A stretch of 12,764 bases of DNA, from NCBI GenBank assembly GCA_964433845.1, contig CAYSTA010000041.1:1-12764 (forward strand). The letters are read 5' to 3'. Numbering within the stretch: position 1 is the first letter of the stretch; each line of letters opens with the position of its first letter. The position numbers and the translations under genes were made by a program. The notes under the pieces are model-generated. The model made no database searches. It was not told the DNA's origin and saw only the letters and a program-made list of their open reading frames with translations. Positions 7,183 to 12,764 of this stretch are shown here, piece after piece. This stretch comes from MAG-121220-bin8 sp964433845. Lineage in GTDB: Bacteria > Bacteroidota > Bacteroidia > Flavobacteriales > Flavobacteriaceae.

Positions 7183-10100
7183 TGTAACTCTTCTGTTTTC
7201 TCTGCTTACTCCTGATAAAACGGCGAGATCTTGAGGCTGCTTTACATTAGCATCAAAACATTGTTTCATGTTTGGAAAAGCAGTAGTAGTTAAACAAACC
7301 TTGTATATGCCAGCTTTTAAATTAGTTAATGACCAATCAGATCCAGAAATCACTTCTGGAGTGTGACTAAAGTCAGTTGGTCCACCAGTAACAGCTACAG
7401 TAAAAGAGAATCCTAAATCACCTTTTATTGTTACTTTTATTGTTCCATCATTGGAATTTCTACAAGTTTCATCAGTATATTCTATTTTTAAAGTATCCCC
7501 AGGAATCGGATAAGGGTCACAAACATCTCCAATATCATCGTTATCAAAATCTTCTTGACCTGGATTTGGTGTATTAGGACAATTATCATCCTTATTTTTA
7601 ATTCCATCATTATCATAATCATTTGAAAGCACTATTAAACTTATACCAGTTTCTTCAACTTTACTAGATGCGCTACCATTGGTTCCTTTTATTACTAAAG
7701 GATATGTTTTTGGTACGGCATTATCTGGAACAGTTAATTCAATAGTTAGCTCACCATCTTGATTTATAGTTATTTTTTGGGAGGGGGTGTATTTAACAGT
7801 TGATCCTGCAGGAAGACCAGTAACTGAAAATTCTGTTTCTTCATTATAATTTTTAAAGATCTTATATTTTACTTTAAAACTTCCAGTTTCGCCTTGATCT
7901 ATTTTGATTTTAGTTTCTTTAGAAGTTAATCTAAGCATTGGGACATCTGAATCAAAATAAGATGAATATACACCTCTACCATATGTTGAGGCAAATACAG
8001 CATAATCATCTCTCATATCCATATCAGTAACTCTAACATCACTCATACCATTAAATCCTTGAGACCAATTAGGAGAGGCATCTTTAAAATTTTTAGTATA
8101 CCAAACACCTAAATCTGTACCAATTATTACTTCATTGGAAACAATAGGGTTTTGTAAAATACATCTTACAGGTAAATCAGGTAAATCACCCTCTTTATTA
8201 ACCCATGTTTTTCCAGCATCTGAGGAATAAAAAACGTTTTTTACAGCATAGTTATGGAAAGTAACAAAAATTTCATTTTCATTCGCTCCAAACTCAATAT
8301 CTGAAACACTTCCTAAAAACGCACTACCAGTAAGATTAGTCCAAGTAGGAGAATTTGTATTGGCATTTTCTACTTTAAGGACATATCCATTTTCTAAACC
8401 TACCATTAGGGTAGAAGTATCATTTCCAAAGGGAGAAACAGTTAGTGCCGAAACATTGGAGAACATTTGACCATTACTTAAAATCTTCTTAGTTGCATTT
8501 GTATTTAGATCAGCAGTCTTAAAATCATCCCAGCCAACATAAGCAGCAATTTCATAATTGCCATTGTTTCTGTAATTAGAATAAATCACTCCTAATTTAG
8601 AATCTAAAGCTTGAACATTTATAAAATCTCCATATTGAGTGCTTTCGCTATTTATTTGAAAAAGCTGATTGGATTTAAAATCATAAACATCAACATATCT
8701 ATTGTATACGTAATTTTGCACAAAATAAGGTTTGTCTAAATTCTGTGAAAACATGGAAGCAGCACCATCTCCTCCACTTGTATCATGCCCCTGGCTAATT
8801 GATCCAGTTTTATTTGCCAATAATTGAGTTCCATTATCCTGAAGACCTCCTACAAATACATCTGTCATTCCACTTATTGTAAGCGTACTGTTAAGTCTAG
8901 TTGATCTATCACTCCCTTGAACTTGTTTAGTAAGATCTTTAAACATTTCAGATGGAGCAACTGCAATCGTGTAAAATTGACTTGTTATAAAGTTTTTATT
9001 TCTAGAACTAATGGTCTCAGAGCCACTAGATTCTGATTTACTATAGTAAACTCCACCATCGTTTCCGAATACTTTTTTTGAAGAATCAATTGGAGAAAAA
9101 GCAGCTCCATGTTGATCTGCATGGGCATATGGTTGGCCAAACCCAGCGTACCAATGGGTGAGTTGATTCCAAGGATTTGTTCCTCCAGTACTAACAGCTC
9201 CTGTTGTTGATTTAAATAAATCTATTCCTCCAGCAAAAATAGTATTAGTATTATTTGGATCACTTTCTATTAAAAGATCATAGAATGATTGACCTCTAGT
9301 AAAATCACTAGCATTTATATTGGAATCAGCATCATTGGGAAGAGTAATTTCAGTTGGAGTAGAACTGAACTCATTTGTAGATTTAAATATTTGGACGGGT
9401 GTTTCAGCAACATTTACACTAGCTAAGGCGTATATATCACCATTTCCAGCTATTTCTATTTCTGTTCTTCTCCCATTTTCTATTGTATGTTTTTTTGTAA
9501 AACTTGTTCCTTGATCATTTGCAACTAAAATATTTCCAGATCCTCCTCCTCTATAATTATAAGTTGTTGACATCCATAATTTATTAGTTGATGGAGAAAT
9601 TTCTAAGTCAATTGGTTGGTATAGCACTGTAGAACCTTCAATATATGCTGGAACTTTTGTCCATGAAGATCCTGCATCAAGAGATTTCCATATCCCATAA
9701 TCATCAGGTCCAAAAATATGAGAGGCAGCATCTCTATGGGAAGATGTTCCTGTTGCAATATAAACTTCAGAATTTCCATTATTATTTCTAACTACTACAT
9801 CATTTATATAGAAGATTCCTGGTATAACAGTAGTTCCTTTAGAAGTAGAGTACTCTTCCTTTAACGAAACAGTAACTGTACCATTATTTAAAGCATTTTT
9901 AAGTTTTGCTCCATCAGGAGTGGAAATCATCAATGAAGGAATTTTAATATCGCTAGCACCTTCTGTTCCACCCATTACAATTGGTGCAGAAGTCCAATCT
10001 GATTTACTTCCATCATTTCGGTTTACTACAATAACAGCTTTTGCACCAGCATCTTGAGCAGTTTTAACTTTTTGAATAAATGGACAATCTCCTCTTTCAA

Positions 10101-11034
10101 TTAAGGCAATATTCCCATTCATTGCAGCAGCATTAGCAGAGGTTAAACTCTGACATGCGTCAGAAGTTGTTCCGCCGATTCCATCGGAATCATCTCCAGC
10201 CGTTGAACCATCATTTGCAAGAATTAGATCATGGACAATTGGATTCTTAGTTAGTGAGGGACCAAATGCAGCGGCTACATAAGTATAAGGTCCTAATCCG
10301 CTTGGTACCGTAACCTCAACAAAATTTCCTGGACTTATATAAGTAATCTCTGAATCTGATTTGCCGCCAAATACATTTGACCACGTATTTCCCCCATCAG
10401 AAGATTTCCAAAGCCCATTTCCTAATGCTTCAGCACCTGTATAGGATTCTCCAGTTCCTACATAAAATATTTTTGAATCATTTGGGTCATGTGTAATGCT
10501 AGAAACTGGAATATTGTCAGGAATTCCTTGAGTAATATGCTCCCATGTGGAACTTTGACTAGATATATTAGTATTTTTAAATAGTCCACCACTAACACCT
10601 CCCGCAAAAACAGTTTCACTAGATCCATCATTAGGATCAAACATTAATCCTTTGGTTCTTCCACCTACATTTCCAGGTCCTCTTTCTTTCCATTTCATCT
10701 CACTGGATTCACCAGGAACTAGAGGAGATTTTTTTGAATTAAATCTAGTTTTTCTTAATTCATATTGTAATTCAAATAGCTTCTCAGGATTTGGTTTTCC
10801 CTCCATTGGATTCATAGAAAGTTCCCACATTTTTTCAGAATATTTGTTTGGAGGAAGTTCTATTTTTCTTCTTTCTTCTTTGGATAGATTATAGGTTTCC
10901 TTAAAAGGACTATTCTCTAAATTTTCTTTGTGAATGCTTCTTTTATATTTAATTAATAAAGAATCAAAATTGACAGATAAAATCAATAAAAAAATAGATG
11001 AAACAATTAGATATATGAGATTCTTATTTTTCAA
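6775..11034 (-). CDS. Large T9SS-exported protein: beta-propeller with inserted PA domain, TSP3, SprB-like repeat and sorting domain
   Basis: A 1419-residue protein. Residues 5-21 form a hydrophobic signal sequence. A VPS10/BNR-like propeller spans about 112-1026, with Asp-box motifs such as S-S-D-G-G-N-T-W (211-218), S-L-D-A-G-S-S-W (451-458) and S-S-D-A-G-K-T-W (937-944), and an A-H-A-D-Q-H-G-A loop near 637-644. A protease-associated (PA) domain is inserted at about 235-395 (A-L-I-E-R-G-D-C-P-F at 310-319, then A-K-A-V-I-V-V-N). Next come an Ig-like domain (about 1032-1135), a calcium-binding thrombospondin type 3 repeat (about 1138-1175), a SprB-like repeat (about 1187-1266) and a type A T9SS sorting domain (about 1342-1419, L-S-P-N-P-A to the basic end). 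No protease or glycosidase active site is evident. The start is TTG at 11034: the frame is closed 21 bases upstream, and the next ATG (residue 69) would remove the signal sequence. It is coupled by ATGA to the lipoprotein gene. Confidence 0.9.
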   Translation of the reverse strand: MKNKNLIYLIVSSIFLLILSVNFDSLLIKYKRSIHKENLENSPFKETYNLSKEERRKIELPPNKYSEKMWELSMNPMEGKPNPEKLFELQYELRKTRFNSKKSPLVPGESSEMKWKERGPGNVGGRTKGLMFDPNDGSSETVFAGGVSGGLFKNTNISSQSSTWEHITQGIPDNIPVSSITHDPNDSKIFYVGTGESYTGAEALGNGLWKSSDGGNTWSNVFGGKSDSEITYISPGNFVEVTVPSGLGPYTYVAAAFGPSLTKNPIVHDLILANDGSTAGDDSDGIGGTTSDACQSLTSANAAAMNGNIALIERGDCPFIQKVKTAQDAGAKAVIVVNRNDGSKSDWTSAPIVMGGTEGASDIKIPSLMISTPDGAKLKNALNNGTVTVSLKEEYSTSKGTTVIPGIFYINDVVVRNNNGNSEVYIATGTSSHRDAASHIFGPDDYGIWKSLDAGSSWTKVPAYIEGSTVLYQPIDLEISPSTNKLWMSTTYNYRGGGSGNILVANDQGTSFTKKHTIENGRRTEIEIAGNGDIYALASVNVAETPVQIFKSTNEFSSTPTEITLPNDADSNINASDFTRGQSFYDLLIESDPNNTNTIFAGGIDLFKSTTGAVSTGGTNPWNQLTHWYAGFGQPYAHADQHGAAFSPIDSSKKVFGNDGGVYYSKSESSGSETISSRNKNFITSQFYTIAVAPSEMFKDLTKQVQGSDRSTRLNSTLTISGMTDVFVGGLQDNGTQLLANKTGSISQGHDTSGGDGAASMFSQNLDKPYFVQNYVYNRYVDVYDFKSNQLFQINSESTQYGDFINVQALDSKLGVIYSNYRNNGNYEIAAYVGWDDFKTADLNTNATKKILSNGQMFSNVSALTVSPFGNDTSTLMVGLENGYVLKVENANTNSPTWTNLTGSAFLGSVSDIEFGANENEIFVTFHNYAVKNVFYSSDAGKTWVNKEGDLPDLPVRCILQNPIVSNEVIIGTDLGVWYTKNFKDASPNWSQGFNGMSDVRVTDMDMRDDYAVFASTYGRGVYSSYFDSDVPMLRLTSKETKIKIDQGETGSFKVKYKIFKNYNEETEFSVTGLPAGSTVKYTPSQKITINQDGELTIELTVPDNAVPKTYPLVIKGTNGSASSKVEETGISLIVLSNDYDNDGIKNKDDNCPNTPNPGQEDFDNDDIGDVCDPYPIPGDTLKIEYTDETCRNSNDGTIKVTIKGDLGFSFTVAVTGGPTDFSHTPEVISGSDWSLTNLKAGIYKVCLTTTAFPNMKQCFDANVKQPQDLAVLSGVSRENRRVTLDMSGGTKYNIILNGNLITTYDDNIDLSLSPGINTIRVTANKECQGIYEEIIFISEDILLSPNPANASSKLWVGGFDDNVNITLFDITGRVIWTRNDKVPYSRSLDVPFNNVKSGLYILKVDSKTIKKSIKVIRE

Positions 11035-11064
11035 AATATAAATTCTATCGATTTAATAGGGTAT

Positions 11065-11092
11065 CAAATATAAAAAATCATTTTAGAATAAA
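11065..11092 (-). promoter_or_regulatory. Putative Bacteroidota promoter of the complete surface module
   Basis: On the minus strand TATATTTG (11072 to 11065) fits the -7 consensus TAnnTTTG, with a weak TTTA (11092 to 11089) 16 bases upstream. The predicted transcription start near 11058 leaves about 24 bases before the TTG start at 11034. It lies in the 96-base gap between the two modules, so the downstream module may be expressed on its own. Confidence 0.45.
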
Positions 11093-11130
11093 CCTATTGA
11101 TTTATAACCTTTTATATAACATGAATAATA

Positions 11131-11796
11131 CTATTGAACTGTAAATTTGTAGATTCCAGACTCTGAATGATTTCCATTATTGTCTTTTGCTATAACTCTC
11201 CAATAATAAACACCAGCAGTAAGTGAAACGGTTTTAGTTGTAGCTGACTGATCAGTACATATTACAGTTGTGGCATTTGTTTTATCTAGTTTAACATCAA
11301 ATTTATGTGTGTCTCCAACGTCAACATCGGAAACTTTCCAGGAAAGTTCTATAGACCCAGCTGATACTGTAGCTTCATTTTTAGGAGCAATTATTTCAGC
11401 CGGAAAAGGGGCATGATTAGAATCTCCGGCACCAGATAAATAAAATTTCCAAACTTCAGATTTAGCCGTTTTTGAAGTGCTTTTATTTTTTGAAGTAATT
11501 TGCCAAGAATAAGGCCTGCCCTTAGCCAACGTAATTTCTACTGTATTAGTACTAGTGTTTTGTGTTACTGTCGCACTAGAAATCAAATCAATAATGGTAA
11601 TTGTATAGGTATCAGTATTATCAGATTTATTCCATTCAAACTTTACTTTGTCAACCTCTAAACATTGTGTGTTGTTTGCTGGTTTAGAAAGATTTGCAGC
11701 TGCAGGATCTACTGGAGCCCTAAACTCATAAGTTTTAGAACATGAAATTGTTATCATAGAAAACACACACAACGATATGATTAATATCTTTTTCAT
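11131..11796 (-). CDS. Lipoprotein with two FN3-like domains (upstream module)
   Basis: A 221-residue paralog of the lipoprotein at 6071-6778. Residues 1-18 are the signal peptide and Cys19 (in T-I-S-C) is the likely lipidation site. The Gly/Asn stalk of the paralog is replaced by a short segment, about 20-33, rich in Ala and Pro. The two FN3-like domains are at about 34-122 (sharing the K-P-A-N-N-x-x-C-L-E-V-D and F-E-W-N-K-S-D stretches) and 128-221 (sharing H-A-P-F-P-A-E-I and D-V-D-x-G-D-T-H). The first 12 residues are identical to the paralog at DNA level and the rest clearly diverged. Its ATG overlaps the TGA of the truncated large protein by 4 bases, mirroring the other module. Function is unknown; a surface partner of the T9SS protein is inferred from coupling. 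Confidence 0.82.
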   Translation of the reverse strand: MKKILIISLCVFSMITISCSKTYEFRAPVDPAAANLSKPANNTQCLEVDKVKFEWNKSDNTDTYTITIIDLISSATVTQNTSTNTVEITLAKGRPYSWQITSKNKSTSKTAKSEVWKFYLSGAGDSNHAPFPAEIIAPKNEATVSAGSIELSWKVSDVDVGDTHKFDVKLDKTNATTVICTDQSATTKTVSLTAGVYYWRVIAKDNNGNHSESGIYKFTVQ

Positions 11797-12200
11797 TCTC
11801 TAATTACTTTGATTGATTTTTTAATTGTTTTGGAATCTACTTTTAGAATATAAAGTCCAGATTTCACATTATTAAATGGTACATCTAGTGATCTTGAATA
11901 TGGTACTTTATCGTTTCTAGTCCAGATAACTCTTCCTGTAATATCAAACAATGTAATATTTACATTATCATCAAATCCACCTACCCATAATTTAGAAGAA
12001 GCATTAGCTGGGTTAGGACTTAATAGAATATCTTCTGAGATAAAGATTATTTCTTCATAAATTCCTTGACATTCTTTGTTGGCAGTTACTCTAATGGTAT
12101 TGATTCCAGGGCTTAATGATAAATCGATATTATCATCATAAGTTGTAATTAAGTTTCCATTAAGAATGATATTGTATTTAGTTCCTCCACTCATGTCTAA
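11760..12200 (-). repeat. 441-base perfect direct repeat, copy 2
   Basis: Identical to 6742-7182 in the same orientation. It covers the last 135 codons of the truncated large protein, the ATGA overlap and the first 12 codons of the upstream-module lipoprotein. Recombination between the two copies would remove exactly one 5018-base module and leave an intact junction, joining this large protein to the lipoprotein at 6071-6778. Confidence 0.95.
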
Positions 12201-12764
12201 GACAATTTGTTTTTTGTTTCTATCAAGATTGGAAACTACACCTAAATCTGCTGGCTCTTTTATGTTAGCATTAAAGCATTGGCTTAAAGTAGAAAAGGCA
12301 GTTGAAGTAATACAGACCCAATAGTCACCAGCTTTTAAATTGTTTAATGCCCATGTTGAACTTGAAACATTTTCTGGAGTGTGACTAAATCCAGTAGGAC
12401 CACCTGTAATCTTTATATTAAAAGGCTGACTAAATTCTCCTTTAATTGTTAATTGAATACTTCCATTATCAGAACTTTTACAAGTTTCATCAGTTGCTTT
12501 TAAAGAAAATGTGTCTTTAGGAACTGGGTTTGGATCACAAACATCTCCTTGACCATCACCATCAAAATCTTTCTGATCAGTATTGGTATTATAAGGACAA
12601 TTATCGCTTGCATTTAAAATAGTATCTCCATCAATATCATCATCACAAGCATCTCCTTTGCCGTCTCCATCAATATCAGATTGATTTGCATTAGCATTGA
12701 TTGGACAATTATCGACATCGTTATTAATTCCATCTCCATCTTTATCATCATCACAAACATCTCC
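11793..12764 (-). CDS. C-terminal part of a second large T9SS-exported protein (5' end beyond window)
   Basis: The reading frame stays open from the window's right edge to the TGA at 11793, giving the last 323 residues of a longer protein. It is not a separate 133-residue gene starting at the internal Met at 12194: I translated 12195-12764 by hand and it runs on without a stop. In order it contains three thrombospondin type 3 units (the first only as its last four residues), a P-V-P-K-D-T linker, a SprB-like repeat with D-E-T-C-K-S-S and K-I-T-G-G-P-T-G-F-S-H-T-P-E, and then the 135-residue tail identical to that of the 1419-residue protein, including the T9SS sorting domain. Upstream of that tail the two proteins match at about 54 of 105 residues in my ungapped alignment. 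The N-terminal cargo lies outside the window and may differ from its paralog. Confidence 0.9.
   Translation of the reverse strand, partial: GDVCDDDKDGDGINNDVDNCPINANANQSDIDGDGKGDACDDDIDGDTILNASDNCPYNTNTDQKDFDGDGQGDVCDPNPVPKDTFSLKATDETCKSSDNGSIQLTIKGEFSQPFNIKITGGPTGFSHTPENVSSSTWALNNLKAGDYWVCITSTAFSTLSQCFNANIKEPADLGVVSNLDRNKKQIVLDMSGGTKYNIILNGNLITTYDDNIDLSLSPGINTIRVTANKECQGIYEEIIFISEDILLSPNPANASSKLWVGGFDDNVNITLFDITGRVIWTRNDKVPYSRSLDVPFNNVKSGLYILKVDSKTIKKSIKVIRE
12537..12764 (-). repeat. Thrombospondin type 3 (calcium-binding) tandem repeats, 108-base period
   Basis: Two full 36-residue units (12752-12645 and 12644-12537) and the end of a third encode Asp-rich loops of the form D-x-D-x-D-G, then D-N-C-P, then D-x-D-G-D-G-x-G-D-x-C. 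The Cys codons fall exactly 108 bases apart. The unit DNA is diverged, so this is an old protein-level repeat. The array continues past the window edge. The paralog at 6775-11034 has a single such unit. Confidence 0.85.

Noticed and set aside
11793..12194. A separate 133-residue gene starting at an internal ATG
   Set aside because: Hand translation of 12195-12764 in the same frame is open and clearly homologous to the 1419-residue protein, so this ATG is an internal Met of a larger, truncated gene.
1..12764. Insertion sequences, CRISPR arrays, tRNA or rRNA genes, integrases
   Set aside because: No transposase-like protein, spaced short repeats, cloverleaf or rRNA-like sequence was seen; the only long repeat is the 441-base coding repeat, which carries no transposase and no terminal inverted repeats.

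Overview
The window looks like chromosomal DNA of a marine-type member of the Bacteroidota, most likely class Flavobacteriia. The evidence is the very low GC, the absence of Shine-Dalgarno sequences before starts, TAnnTTTG-type -7 promoter elements, a type IX secretion (T9SS) C-terminal sorting domain, thrombospondin type 3 and SprB-like modules, and flavobacterial-style housekeeping genes. No RNA gene, CRISPR array, insertion sequence or phage gene was seen, and no intergenic stretch exceeds about 100 bases.

Positions 1-6065 hold compact housekeeping genes. A minus-strand pair encodes the Kdo transferase KdtA/WaaA (726-1967) and, in 4-base stop/start overlap, a small secreted protein made of two related lipocalin-like repeats (16-729). 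Divergent from kdtA is a DegT-family sugar aminotransferase (2056-3186); the two -7 elements face each other across 2 bases. Convergent with it is a minus-strand operon of a dihydrofolate reductase fused to an N-terminal 2TM membrane domain (4063-4962) followed by fabD (3178-4059). A plus-strand class V-fold PLP enzyme (5031-6065) closes the region. The themes are lipopolysaccharide core and sugar synthesis, fatty acid initiation and folate metabolism.

Positions 6071-12764 hold two tandem copies of a two-gene surface module, both on the minus strand. In transcription order each module is a large T9SS-exported protein followed, through an ATGA overlap, by a lipoprotein with two fibronectin-III-like domains. 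The downstream module is complete: a 1419-residue propeller/PA-domain/TSP3/SprB-like/sorting-domain protein (6775-11034) and its lipoprotein (6071-6778). The upstream module is cut by the window end: the last 323 residues of a paralogous large protein (11793 to beyond 12764) and its lipoprotein (11131-11796). The translational coupling suggests that each secreted protein and its lipoprotein work together at the cell surface, but no function can be assigned from sequence alone.

The most striking signal is a 441-base direct repeat (6742-7182 and 11760-12200) that I read as 100% identical. It covers the last 135 codons of the large protein, the ATGA junction and the first 12 codons of the lipoprotein. 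On both sides the paralogs fall abruptly to about half amino-acid identity. This points to recent gene conversion or recombination at a shared export-and-junction cassette, with different cargo on either side, or to an assembly join at the repeat.
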